Positions 36,041 to 44,237 of a stretch of 64,000 nt of DNA are shown here, one piece after another. The stretch is taken from contig OZ251578.1 of NCBI GenBank assembly GCA_965243835.1, positions 930,001-994,000 on the forward strand, given 5' to 3'. This stretch comes from G965202665 sp965243835. Its GTDB lineage: Bacteria > Actinomycetota > Acidimicrobiia > Spongiisociales > Spongiisociaceae. The position numbers and the translations under genes were made by a program. The stretch's first letter is position 1. Every line of letters starts with the position of its first letter. Below the pieces are notes generated by a model. It ran no database searches, was not told the DNA's origin, and saw only the letters and a program-made list of their open reading frames with translations.

Positions 36041-36102
36041 CGTCCGCTTTCAGGGGCCGGGGCCGGGGGTAGAATGTCCGTTCATTGCCCGATAGGATAA
36101 TA

Positions 36103-37761
36103 ATGCCGGTGGACAAACTTTCGCCTTCCCCCTCGCAAGATGCTTCGCAAGATGCTTCGCCGGGTCATTTCCCCGGCCGTTCGCGAGACGATTCCGCCGC
36201 GCAACCGCCCCCGCGTTTCACTTCCAGCGGGATTGAAGTGGAGCCGGTGTACCGCGCCGCCGGGCACGGCCCGTTGGGGGAGCCGGGGGAGTTTCCGTTC
36301 ACCCGCGGCCCCTACGCCACTATGTACCGGGGGAGGCCGTGGACGATGCGCCAATACGCCGGTTTCGGGACCGCCGAGGAAACCAACCGGCGGTTTCGGG
36401 AGTTGCTGGCCGCCGGCCAGACCGGTTTGTCGGTGGCCTTCGACCTGCCCACCCAGATGGGTTTGGATTCGGATGCGCCGGCCGCGGCCGGGGAGGTGGG
36501 AAAAGTGGGGGTGGCCGTGGACGGCTTGGAGGACATGCGCATCCTGGTGGACGGGTTGCCCTTGGGGGAGGTGAGCGTTTCCATGACCATCAACGCCACC
36601 GCCCCCATCCTGTTGCTCCTCTACCAGTTGGCGGCCGAGGAGCGGGGGGTCCCCCGGGAGCGGATTCGGGGCACCGTCCAAAACGACATCCTGAAAGAGT
36701 ACATCGCCCGCGGAACCTACATCTATCCGCCGGGCCCCTCCATGCGCCTGGTCACCGACCTGTTCGCCTACTGCGGGCGGGAGTTGCCCAACTGGAACAC
36801 CATTTCCGTTTCCGGGTATCACATCCGGGAGGCGGGGGCCACCGCCGCCCAGGAGATCGCCTTCACCCTGGCCAACGGGATCGCCTATGTGGAGGCGGCG
36901 CGGGCGGCGGGGCTGGATGTGGACGCCTTCGCTCCCCGCATCAGTTTTTTTTGGAACGCCCACAACCACCTGTTCGAGGAGGCGGCCAAGTTCCGGGCGG
37001 CCCGGCGGATGTGGGCGGGGATAATGCAAAACCGGTTCCGCGCCGCCTCGCCCGCCGCCCAGCGCATGCGCTTTCACACCCAGACCGCCGGTTCCACGCT
37101 CACCGCCCAGCAACCGGAGAACAACATCGTGCGCACCGCGGTGCAGGCGGCGGCGGCCATCCTGGGCGGAACCCAGTCCCTGCATACCAACGCCTACGAC
37201 GAGGCCCTGGGGTTGCCCACCGCCTCTTCGGCCCGCCTGGCCCTGCGCACCCAGCAGGTTCTGGCCGAGGAGTCGGGTTTGACCGACGCCGTCGATCCGC
37301 TGGCCGGTTCCTACTACGCGGAAGCCCTCACCGACCGGCTGGAGGAGGCCGCCGCCCGTTTGATTGCGGAAATCGACCGGCGGGGCGGGGCGGCGGCGGC
37401 CATTGAAGCCGGCTATCAGCAGGGGGAGATCGAAGAAGCCGCCTACCGGACTTCGGTGCGGATCGAAAGCGGGGAGCAGGGGGTGGTGGGGGTGAACCGG
37501 CATGCGGACGACTCCGACCCGCCGCTGGAGAGCATGGCGGTGGACGCCGACTTGGAAAGGGCGCAACGGGAACGGGTCGTTTCCCGCAAAGCCGCCCGGC
37601 GGGGCGGGGAGCGGGAGTCGGCCCTGGCCGCGGTGCGGGCGGCGGCCGTTTCCGGCGACAACCTGATGTATCCGATGAAAGCGGCCTTGGCGGCCGGGGC
37701 CAGCCTGGGGGAGGTGTCCGATGCGTTGCGGGAAACGTTCGGCGTTTACCGCCCCGGATAG
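36103..37761 (+). CDS. Methylmalonyl-CoA mutase large (catalytic) subunit
   Basis: A 552-residue TIM-barrel acyl-CoA mutase without a C-terminal B12 domain, so it must pair with a separate cobalamin-binding subunit not in the window. Characteristic stretches: RGPYATMYRGRPWTMRQYAG, LSVAFDLPTQMGLDSD, GTVQNDILKEYIARGTYIYP, ISGYHIREAGATA, TQSLHTNAYDEALGLPT. The YxTMY and PSMR residues match methylmalonyl-CoA rather than isobutyryl-CoA mutases, from recalled family differences. It interconverts succinyl-CoA and methylmalonyl-CoA (propionate metabolism). ATG 36103 was chosen; TAGGAT at 36093 stands directly ahead. Confidence 0.88.
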   Translation: MPVDKLSPSPSQDASQDASPGHFPGRSRDDSAAQPPPRFTSSGIEVEPVYRAAGHGPLGEPGEFPFTRGPYATMYRGRPWTMRQYAGFGTAEETNRRFRELLAAGQTGLSVAFDLPTQMGLDSDAPAAAGEVGKVGVAVDGLEDMRILVDGLPLGEVSVSMTINATAPILLLLYQLAAEERGVPRERIRGTVQNDILKEYIARGTYIYPPGPSMRLVTDLFAYCGRELPNWNTISVSGYHIREAGATAAQEIAFTLANGIAYVEAARAAGLDVDAFAPRISFFWNAHNHLFEEAAKFRAARRMWAGIMQNRFRAASPAAQRMRFHTQTAGSTLTAQQPENNIVRTAVQAAAAILGGTQSLHTNAYDEALGLPTASSARLALRTQQVLAEESGLTDAVDPLAGSYYAEALTDRLEEAAARLIAEIDRRGGAAAAIEAGYQQGEIEEAAYRTSVRIESGEQGVVGVNRHADDSDPPLESMAVDADLERAQRERVVSRKAARRGGERESALAAVRAAAVSGDNLMYPMKAALAAGASLGEVSDALRETFGVYRPG

Positions 37762-37832
37762 GCCGGGGCGGGAGTCGGAGGCGGTATGAGCGGTAAGAGA
37801 GGCGTTTTTGATACCGGGACGGCGGTCGGTTG

Positions 37833-39197
37833 ATGGGGGGACGGGATTCCGCCATCCGGTTCTTCGTGTTGGGAGCGGGCCCGGCTGGGACCGCAGCCGC
37901 CGGAGCGGCGGCCGCTTTGGGGGCGCGGGTTACTTTGGCGGAGTCGTCCATCGTGGGCGGGGCGGCCCATTTGCGGGACTGCGTTCCCTCCAAAACGATG
38001 GCCGCCACTTCGCAACGGATGCGGGCGGTGCGCAACGCCGACGGGCTGGGAATCGAAGTGGCGGGGGCGGAGGTGGACCCGCAACGGCTCGCGCACCGCA
38101 TCCGGGCCATCTCCGACAACCTGTCCCGGCGTTCGGCGGAACTGCTGGAAAGCCAGGGGATTGAAATTCTGGCCGGACGGGGCCGGCTGACCGGGACGCA
38201 TACGGCGGTGGTGGAAACGGAGGAGGGGAGGCGGGAGGTGGAGTTCGACGCCGCCCTTTTGTCCACCGGGTCGCGGCCCCGGGAGCCGGAGTGGGCGCCG
38301 GTGGACGGGGAGCGCGTTCTCACCACCCGCCAAGCGTACGACCTGCCCGCCCCTCCCCGGCATTTGGTGGTGATCGGGTCGGGGGTGACCGGGGTGGAAA
38401 TGGTGCACATTTTCGACAGCCTGGGTTCGCAGGTGACCTTGCTGGTCAGCCGCGGTCATGTTCTTCCCCATCGGGACGCGGAGGTGGCCGAAGCCCTGGA
38501 AACCGACTTTCTGGAACGGGGGGTGCGGTTGCTGAAAGGGGCGCGGGCCTCGGGAATCGTCCGCGCCGGGGAGGGGGTGACGGTGGAGGTGGAGGACGGG
38601 CGGCGGGTGGAGGGAAGCCACGCCCTGCTGGCGGTGGGGCTGGTTCCGATGTCGGAGGGGATCGGCTTGGAGGAGGCGGGGGTGGCCGCCGAGGGCGGGT
38701 TCGTGACGGTGGACGGCTACGGGCGCACCTCCCTTCCCCACATTTACGCGGCGGGGGATTTAACCGGGCAGATGCCCTTGTCGTCGGCGGCTTCCATGCA
38801 GGGGCGCAAGATCGCCCGGCTGGTCACCGGCCATCCCGAACGACCCATCGACCTTTCCAAGGTGGCCCAGGCTATTTTCACCGAACCGGAGATCGCCTCG
38901 GTGGGGCTGGACGAGGCGGAGGCGGCCGCCGCCGGACGCAAGGTGCGCACCACCAAGGTGCCGTTCGCCGTTAATCCCCGTAGCATCATTCATGGTTCCA
39001 CCCGGGGGTTTGTGAAAGTCATTTCCGACCCGGCCACCCGGGTGGTGCTGGGCGGAACCGTGGTCGGCCACCGGGCCTCGGAGCTGATCGGCATCCTGGC
39101 TTTGGCGGTGTCGGGCAAGGTGGGGGCGGACGTTCTGGTGGACACGCTGATGGTGCATCCCACCCTCTCCGAGTCGGTAAGCGAAGCCGGCGAATAA
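37833..39197 (+). CDS. LpdA-like NAD(P)H-quinone reductase (disulfide-oxidoreductase fold)
   Basis: A 454-residue flavoprotein of the pyridine-nucleotide disulfide oxidoreductase fold: FAD site FFVLGAGPAGTAAAG, NAD(P) site LVVIGSGVTGVEMVHIF, and IYAAGDLTG. The redox motif is GGAAHLRDCVPSK: the first active-site Cys is Ala45, only Cys50 remains. This matches mycobacterial LpdA (Rv3303c), which is not a lipoamide dehydrogenase but reduces quinones. The C-terminus ends HPTLSESVSEAGE; that end is copied several times in the array downstream. Confidence 0.88.
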   Translation: MGGRDSAIRFFVLGAGPAGTAAAGAAAALGARVTLAESSIVGGAAHLRDCVPSKTMAATSQRMRAVRNADGLGIEVAGAEVDPQRLAHRIRAISDNLSRRSAELLESQGIEILAGRGRLTGTHTAVVETEEGRREVEFDAALLSTGSRPREPEWAPVDGERVLTTRQAYDLPAPPRHLVVIGSGVTGVEMVHIFDSLGSQVTLLVSRGHVLPHRDAEVAEALETDFLERGVRLLKGARASGIVRAGEGVTVEVEDGRRVEGSHALLAVGLVPMSEGIGLEEAGVAAEGGFVTVDGYGRTSLPHIYAAGDLTGQMPLSSAASMQGRKIARLVTGHPERPIDLSKVAQAIFTEPEIASVGLDEAEAAAAGRKVRTTKVPFAVNPRSIIHGSTRGFVKVISDPATRVVLGGTVVGHRASELIGILALAVSGKVGADVLVDTLMVHPTLSESVSEAGE

Positions 39198-39316
39198 CCC
39201 CCCGGCGCGCCCCTCTCTCCGGCGTGCGGTAACATAAGAACTAATCCTCCCCGTCCCTCGGGGCTTTGGTGCCTCGGGCTGGCGGGGATTTACGTTTGTA
39301 GGTTGGGTGGGTTGGT

Positions 39317-39401
39317 TTGACGGGGTGGCGGGGGTGGTGGTATGGTGCGGGTAATCCTCCCCGTCGTTCTGGGGCTTCGGGCCTCCGAATTGGCGGGGAT
39401 T
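39317..39401 (+). promoter_or_regulatory. Array C promoter 1 and hairpin RNA
   Basis: -35 TTGACG at 39317-39322, 18-bp spacer, -10 TATGGT at 39341-39346. The hairpin begins at A39353, where transcription would start: outer arms CCCCG/CGGGG, inner stem GGGGC/GCCTC with a 5-nt loop, then ATTTTTATG. The T run makes it terminator-like. Confidence 0.65.
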
Positions 39402-39886
39402 TTTATGTTGTGGTTGGGTGGTTGGTGGCTCTTCTCGCCCTCTCCGAGTCGGTAAGCGAAGTTAGCGAACTCCCGGCGGGCTCCTTCCCGGCGCGTTGGC
39501 CGTCCTCAAACTGCATCACCGCCGACGGCGTTGGCGAATAGTCTCCGGCGGGGTCGCTCTCTGTTGTGTAGGAATGTGAGAACCGGTGCGTCCCTTCACT
39601 CCGGGGGCCTGCGGCCTCGGGTTGGCGGGGATTTTTTGTTGTGGTTGGGTGGTCGGTGGTGCATCCCGCCTTCTCTGGGTAGGTAAGTGAAGCTGGCGAA
39701 CCCGGGGCGGGTTCCTCTCCGGCGTGTTGGCCGTCCTCAACTTCATCATCGCTGATGGCGTTGGCGAATAGTCTCCGGCGGGGTCGCTCTCTGTTGTGTA
39801 GGAATGTGAGAACCGGTGCGTCCCCTCGCTCCGGGGGTCTGCGGCCTCGGGTTGGCGGGGATTTGCGTTGAAGGTAGGTGGGTGGT

Positions 39887-39972
39887 TTGACGGGGTGGCG
39901 GGGGTGGTGGTATGGTGTGGGTAATCCTCCCCGCGCATGGGGCCTTCGGGGTCCCGAGCTGGCGGGGATTTT
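39887..39972 (+). promoter_or_regulatory. Array C promoter 2 and hairpin RNA
   Basis: -35 TTGACG at 39887-39892, 18-bp spacer, -10 TATGGT at 39911-39916. Hairpin with outer CCCCG/CGGGG and inner GGGGCC/GGTCCC stems, followed by ATTTTTTG, the clearest terminator-like tail of the series. Confidence 0.65.
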
Positions 39973-40225
39973 TTGTTGTGGTTGGGTGGTCGGTGGTGCA
40001 TCCCGCCTTCTCTGGGTAGGTAAGTGAAGCTGGCGAACCCGGGGCGGGTTCCTCTCCGGCGTGTTGGCCGTCCTCAACTTCATCACCTCCGACGACTCTG
40101 GCGAATAGCCCCCTGGCGGGGTCGCTCTCTGTTGTGTAGGAATGTGAGAATCAGTGCGTTCCTTCGCTCCGGTGCCTGCTGTCTCGGGTTGGCGGGTGAT
40201 TTACGTTGGCGGTGGGGTAGGCGGT

Positions 40226-40312
40226 TTGACGGGGTGGTGGGGGGTGTGGTATGGTGTGGGCAATGCTCCCCGCCGCTCGGGGCTTTGGCGCCTCGGGCTG
40301 GCGGGGTATTTT
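40226..40312 (+). promoter_or_regulatory. Array C promoter 3 and hairpin RNA
   Basis: -35 TTGACG at 40226-40231, 18-bp spacer, -10 TATGGT at 40250-40255. Hairpin with outer CCCCGCC/GGCGGGG (7 bp) and inner CGGGGC/GCCTCG stems, then TATTTTTG. Confidence 0.65.
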
Positions 40313-40563
40313 TGTTGTGGTTGGGTGGGCGGTGGTGCATCCCACCCTCTCTGGGTCGGTGAGCGAAGCTGGCGAATCTCGGGCTGGTCCCTCTCCAGCG
40401 CGGTGGTTGTCATTAACTTCATCGTCGTCGATGACTCTGGCTAGTAACCCCCGGCAGGGGCATCTCTCTGTTGTGTAGGAATGTGAGAATCAGTGCGTCC
40501 CTTCGCTCCGGTGCCTGCGGTCGGGGCTGACGGGTGATTTACGTTGGCGGTGGGGTAGGCGGT

Positions 40564-40650
40564 TTGACGGGGTGGTGGGGGTGTGGTATGGTGTGGGTAA
40601 TCCTCCCCGCCGCTCGGGGCTTTGGCGCCTCGGGCTGGCGGGGTATTTAT
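40564..40650 (+). promoter_or_regulatory. Array C promoter 4 and hairpin RNA
   Basis: -35 TTGACG at 40564-40569, 17-bp spacer, -10 TATGGT at 40587-40592. Same outer and inner stems as promoter 3, followed by TATTTATG. It lies 109 bp ahead of promoter 5, so these two form the shortest unit. Confidence 0.65.
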
Positions 40651-40672
40651 GTTTGGGGTTTGGGTGGTTGGT

Positions 40673-40757
40673 TTGACGGGGTGGTGGGGGTGTGGTATGG
40701 TGTGGGTAATCCTCCCCGTCGTTCTGGGCCTCCGGGGTCCCGAACTGGCGGGGATTT
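40673..40757 (+). promoter_or_regulatory. Array C promoter 5 and leader hairpin of the NYN gene
   Basis: -35 TTGACG at 40673-40678, 17-bp spacer, -10 TATGGT at 40696-40701. The leader folds with CCCCG/CGGGG outside and GGGCC/GGTCCC inside (one bulge). Here the T run is broken (ATTTACTTTG), then GGAGGGG at 40766-40772 precedes the NYN start, so this copy reads into the gene. Confidence 0.72.
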
Positions 40758-40779
40758 ACTTTGCCGGAGGGGACAGCTG

Positions 40780-41391
40780 ATGCCGAAACGGGTGGTGATC
40801 TTCGTTGATTACCAGAACGCATATCATTCCGCTCGTGGTCTTTTCCATGATCACAAGGCGGACCCGCCGTGGATGGGACAGTTTGACCCCCTGTTGTTCG
40901 GCGAGCACATTCTTCGGTCCGGAAACGACCCGGCGAGGACGATCTCCCAGATACGGATGTATCGCGGCTTGCCGGACAGCGCAAAGCAACCGGGCAGTCA
41001 TGGTGCCGCAACCAGCCAGAACTCCAAATGGGAATCTTTGCCAAATGTGAAAGTGAAGGCGCGGCCGTTGCGGTATCCGCCGGGCTTTCCCAAATTCAAA
41101 CCCATGGAGAAGGGCATCGACGTACAGATCGCCCTTGATTTTGCGCTCATGGCGGTGCGGGGTGAATACGAAGTCGGCGTTCTAATGTCCGGAGACACCG
41201 ACCTGTTGCCCGCGTTGGAAGAGGTTCTGAACCTGACCGGGGCGGTGGTGGAGGTAGCCGCGTGGAGGGCCGATGCGCCGCCCCGGCACCGGTTGCGACT
41301 CCCCGGCGTGCCCATCCGTTGCCACTGGATTGACCGTCTCGCGTATCAAGCCATGGCGGACAGCACCGATTACACCAAACGGTCCCGCTAG
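40780..41391 (+). CDS. NYN/PIN-like domain ribonuclease
   Basis: A 203-residue single-domain protein of the NYN family (PIN-like fold, LabA/DUF88 relatives). Acidic active-site residues stand where expected: Asp10 and Asn13 in VIFVDYQNAYH, Asp114 and Asp120 in EKGIDVQIALD, Asp139 and Asp141 in MSGDTDLLPAL. These proteins are metal-dependent RNases. The middle has a basic stretch (KVKARPLRYPPG) that could hold RNA. GGAGGGG at 8 nt ahead gives a clear start. It is expressed from the last member of a promoter/hairpin array, so its regulation or target may involve that RNA. Confidence 0.88.
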   Translation: MPKRVVIFVDYQNAYHSARGLFHDHKADPPWMGQFDPLLFGEHILRSGNDPARTISQIRMYRGLPDSAKQPGSHGAATSQNSKWESLPNVKVKARPLRYPPGFPKFKPMEKGIDVQIALDFALMAVRGEYEVGVLMSGDTDLLPALEEVLNLTGAVVEVAAWRADAPPRHRLRLPGVPIRCHWIDRLAYQAMADSTDYTKRSR

Positions 41392-41542
41392 GGGCGGCGG
41401 GGTCGGTTTACAGGCGTATCCTTAGGTAGGTGCGGTCGTCGAAGCTGATGTGGCCCGGTTGGACGCCTTTGGTTCCGGGGGGCGGGCCCAGTCGCAGGGG
41501 GTCGCGGCGGATGGATTCCGCCAGGGCCCGTTCGCTGGCGGC

Positions 41543-42214
41543 CTAATCGGGTTGCGGGGAGACGTACCCGTCGGTTGCCAGTACCACCTCGCTACGGGGC
41601 GGGATGTCAAATACGTCAATCATGGCGGCCGGGGTTTCCACGCCGTCGATGGCCGCGAACCCGTAGGGGGCGTCCGGCCGGTTCCGCCACTGGCGCGCTT
41701 CCCGTAGCAACGGCAGGATCATCTCCCGTCCCGGGTCCGCCTCCATCAGGTCAGCGACCGACGCCCCCGCCGACAGACGGGCCTCCAAGAGGGCCGCCCG
41801 GGCGGCGGCCGCTATTTCGTCGATCCGTTTCCGCGGAATGTCGAACGCGCCGTTGACGCCCACCGCCACATCCCCTACCCGGATGACCTTGCGGGAGGGG
41901 ACGTGCACCACCGCCGCCACCGCCGTCGGTTCGCAGTGGTCGGCGGCTAGCGGGGCTACGGCGGCATGCAACTCTTTGACCAGCGCCTCTGGATGGCAGT
42001 CGTCGCTTATTTCCGCGACCCGTTCCGCCAAGGCGACGGCGGCCAAGCGACCGGGCGTGGGCGGAGGAGATTCGTTCTTGTCGGTGGCCCCGTCGAAAAC
42101 CGCCGCTGCGTAGTCGGTAACGGCGTAGTTGTCTTCGTTCAGATCGGGCGCGCCGCTTTTGGCGACGTTCCTAACTTCGATAACTTCAAACGTTTTCACT
42201 TGGGAGGTGGACAT
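41543..42214 (-). CDS. PP2C-like phosphatase-fold protein cut by an in-frame TAG
   Basis: The 223 residues show PP2C motifs: NEDNYAV (Glu27, Asp28) and AVFDGATDK (Asp41, Gly42) for metal binding, VGDVAVGVNG, and VVLATDGYVS near the end. The stop TAG at 41543-41545 follows ATDGYVSPQPD. In the same frame after it, codons continue for ASERALAESIRRDPLRLG and end SFDDRTYLRIRL at a TAA (41407-41409). The DDRT would be the last PP2C metal motif (usually DN/DD-xT). So the full gene was 41407-42214 and the nonsense codon removes an active-site residue. Probably inactive or dependent on read-through. Confidence 0.7.
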   Translation of the reverse strand: MSTSQVKTFEVIEVRNVAKSGAPDLNEDNYAVTDYAAAVFDGATDKNESPPPTPGRLAAVALAERVAEISDDCHPEALVKELHAAVAPLAADHCEPTAVAAVVHVPSRKVIRVGDVAVGVNGAFDIPRKRIDEIAAAARAALLEARLSAGASVADLMEADPGREMILPLLREARQWRNRPDAPYGFAAIDGVETPAAMIDVFDIPPRSEVVLATDGYVSPQPD

Positions 42215-42256
42215 TGCGATCAGGATAGTAAGCGGGCGGAAATAGTACGCGCGGGG

Positions 42257-42262
42257 TATAGG
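42257..42262 (+). promoter_or_regulatory. Possible -10 element (TATAGG) of a leaderless transcript
   Basis: TATAGG ends 8 nt before ATG 42271. The sequence between is a G run, not a convincing ribosome site. Third example of this spacing in the window. Confidence 0.3.
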
Positions 42263-42270
42263 CTGGGGGG

Positions 42271-43065
42271 ATGTTGCGGTTGCGGGTGTTCGGGTTCCCG
42301 GTTCAGATACATCTCAGTTTTCTGTTGCTGGTGGTGTTTTTCATCTGGGGGGATTGGAGCGCGGTCGCGGTCGGGCTGTGGACGGTCACCATCCTGGCGT
42401 CGGTGCTGTTGCACGAGTTGGGGCATGCGGTGGCGGTGCGGGGCTTCGGCGGGCGGGTGGAGGCGATCACCATTTACGCCCTGGGCGGGGCCACCTTGTG
42501 GCGGGAGGTCGACAAACCAATTCGGGGGTGGCGCAGTTTTTTGGTGTCGGCGGCCGGTTCCGGGGTGGGTCTGCTCGCCGGGTTGGGATTGTATCTGCTG
42601 ACGGCCGTGGGCGGATTGGGGGCGGACGCCCAAAGGATAGTGGCCTCGCCTTGGCGGATTTATTTCGGGACGGCGGAACAGTCGGGGGAGTATTTGGCGT
42701 TGGCGGCCGGGGCTTTCATCTGGGTGTCGGTGGTGTGGGGGCTGGTCAACTGGTTGCCCATCGGCGGCTTGGACGGTTCCAAAATGCTCCGGGAAATCCT
42801 CATCAAACTGCTGGGGCCGAGCGGCGACCTCCACTCCCGCGTCATCGGTTTCATCGTCGGGGCGGCGGTCGCGGTGTGGCTCTGGCAACGGGGATTGCGG
42901 TTCGCGACGGTGATAGTGCTGGTGTTCGCCGCCTCGGACCTGTTCAACTATCGGCGGGGCCGTCCGCCCCGGCCCTGCCCTCCGGATCCTCCGCCCGGGG
43001 ACCCGCCCCCGATGTTCTCCGCCCGGCCACCGTCCGATCCTCCCCCCGACCGGGAAGGTGCGTAG
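42271..43065 (+). CDS. Site-2 protease family (M50) membrane metalloprotease
   Basis: A 264-residue polytopic protein. HELGH (residues 48-52) is the zinc motif inside the third hydrophobic segment; NWLPIGGLDGSKM (about 159-171) gives the third ligand Asp. Group members cleave substrates within the membrane, often anti-sigma factors. This one has no PDZ or CBS domain; instead it ends in a Pro-rich cytoplasmic tail (PPRPCPPDPPPGDPPP). Substrate unknown. Confidence 0.9.
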   Translation: MLRLRVFGFPVQIHLSFLLLVVFFIWGDWSAVAVGLWTVTILASVLLHELGHAVAVRGFGGRVEAITIYALGGATLWREVDKPIRGWRSFLVSAAGSGVGLLAGLGLYLLTAVGGLGADAQRIVASPWRIYFGTAEQSGEYLALAAGAFIWVSVVWGLVNWLPIGGLDGSKMLREILIKLLGPSGDLHSRVIGFIVGAAVAVWLWQRGLRFATVIVLVFAASDLFNYRRGRPPRPCPPDPPPGDPPPMFSARPPSDPPPDREGA

Positions 43066-43161
43066 GAACCAACCCGGGAACCAACCGGATAATGACCGCA
43101 GTCCGCAACCCGGCCCTTCCCGACCGACCGAACCCTCGGTCAGAACCCCCGCACGGTCCGG

Positions 43162-44109
43162 CTACGCCCCGTAGGTTTTCCCCTCCCAATCCGACCACCA
43201 ACTTTCGAAGCGGCGCAACCGGGCGGCGGAATGGTTGGCCTGGGCGGGGGACAGCCGGTCGTCGGCCAGCAGGGGGTGGGAGTAGGCGTCCTCCCCCCGC
43301 AACACGCTCAAATGCTTGAAGTAGAGGACCAGGTCCGGGCCGGAGTCCAGCCGGGACAGGGGATGCAGGGCCGCGTCCAACTCGCCGGCCAGGCGGTGGG
43401 CGGTTTGATCCCCGGCGGCCGCCAGTAGCGACAGCCGGGTCAGGGTCAGCGACTCGTCGGGGAGGACATTGCCGATCCCGGTGATCCAGCCGGTAGCCCC
43501 GCAGTTGACGAAGCCGTGCACCACCTGCGTATCCACCCCGATCACCAGGGACAGGTCGTCGGCGGCGGAGGTGATGTGCTCGGCGGCGTAGGTGAGGGAG
43601 TCCCGCCCGCCGAACTCCTTGTATCCGACCAGGTTCCGGTATTGGCCGCGCAGGTCGAAGAACAGGTCGGCTTTGGTCTCGAACCCGTAGTAGGGGCTGT
43701 TGTAGATGACGGACGGAATCTCCCCGGCCGCTTCCAGTATCCCCGCGAAGTGGTCGCGCTGGGCGGCGTAGGACGGCCCCCGGGACAGCACCCGGGGGAT
43801 GACCATCAGCCCGCCCGCCCCTATCTCCCGGGCGTGGGCGGCGTAGGATGCCGCTTCGGTCGGGTTGGGGGCCCCGGTTCCCACCACCACCGGAACGCCC
43901 GCGTCCACCAGCCGGGCCGTCCCTTCCTTCCGCTGGGCGGGGGTCAGCAACGGCCATTCGCCCATGGAGCCGCAGTACACCACCCCCGACATTCCCCGGC
44001 GGAGCAAATCCCGGGCTTTGTCGACCAGTTGTTCGAAGTCGGGGACCCCTCCGGCGTCGCAGGGGGTCATAAGAGCGGGGATGCATCCCCGGAAAATGTC
44101 GCTGCCCAC
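43162..44109 (-). CDS. DHDPS-family protein, probable pyrroline-4-hydroxy-2-carboxylate deaminase
   Basis: A 315-residue (beta/alpha)8 enzyme of the dihydrodipicolinate synthase/N-acetylneuraminate lyase family. The Schiff-base Lys164 is in VGYKEFGG and Tyr136 in VIYNSPYYG; GSMGEWPLLT (about 47-56) replaces the usual GTTGE. It is divergent from genes for a D-amino-acid-oxidase-like enzyme and a hydroxyproline-type epimerase, so the best fit is the deaminase that converts 1-pyrroline-4-hydroxy-2-carboxylate to alpha-ketoglutarate semialdehyde. That role is inferred from context. Confidence 0.82.
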   Translation of the reverse strand: MGSDIFRGCIPALMTPCDAGGVPDFEQLVDKARDLLRRGMSGVVYCGSMGEWPLLTPAQRKEGTARLVDAGVPVVVGTGAPNPTEAASYAAHAREIGAGGLMVIPRVLSRGPSYAAQRDHFAGILEAAGEIPSVIYNSPYYGFETKADLFFDLRGQYRNLVGYKEFGGRDSLTYAAEHITSAADDLSLVIGVDTQVVHGFVNCGATGWITGIGNVLPDESLTLTRLSLLAAAGDQTAHRLAGELDAALHPLSRLDSGPDLVLYFKHLSVLRGEDAYSHPLLADDRLSPAQANHSAARLRRFESWWSDWEGKTYGA

Positions 44110-44237
44110 GTATTACACTCCTTGCTGTCGGGTGCGAACCGTCGGCCGGTTCGCAAAGTTTCCCTGATAGGGCGACTTTAGCGGGCCGCCGCCCGCCCCG
44201 ACCGAATAACCGGCCCCGAGGCCCCCGGAGGAGTCCT

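Larger units (their letters stand above)
39198..40779 (+). repeat. Intergenic array C: tandem units of gene 3' end, spacer, promoter and hairpin
   Basis: Units derive from the whole spacer between the LpdA-like gene and the NYN gene. The end of the LpdA-like gene (GGTAAGCGAAG at 39176) is echoed at 39451, 39682, 40019 and 40358. A second block, CTCTCTGTTGTGTAGGAATG, recurs at about 39557, 39787, 40126 and 40465. A third block carries TTGACG-N17/18-TATGGT promoters (five copies) followed at once by a folded hairpin (aatcctCCCCG...CGGGGatt). Additional hairpin copies without a promoter occur at about 39242 and 39600-39640. No open reading frame is credible. Confidence 0.88.

Noticed and set aside
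39198..40779. Array C as a CRISPR array
   Set aside because: Units are 110-340 bp with internal promoters and gene fragments; there are no 25-40 bp direct repeats with unique spacers and no cas genes.
7965..41545. Two in-frame TAG codons (7965-7967 and 41543-41545) as a sign that UAG is recoded
   Set aside because: Many sound genes in the window end in TAG (for example those ending at 6865, 10010, 16924 and 37761), so UAG is a normal stop. Two separate nonsense mutations are the simpler reading.
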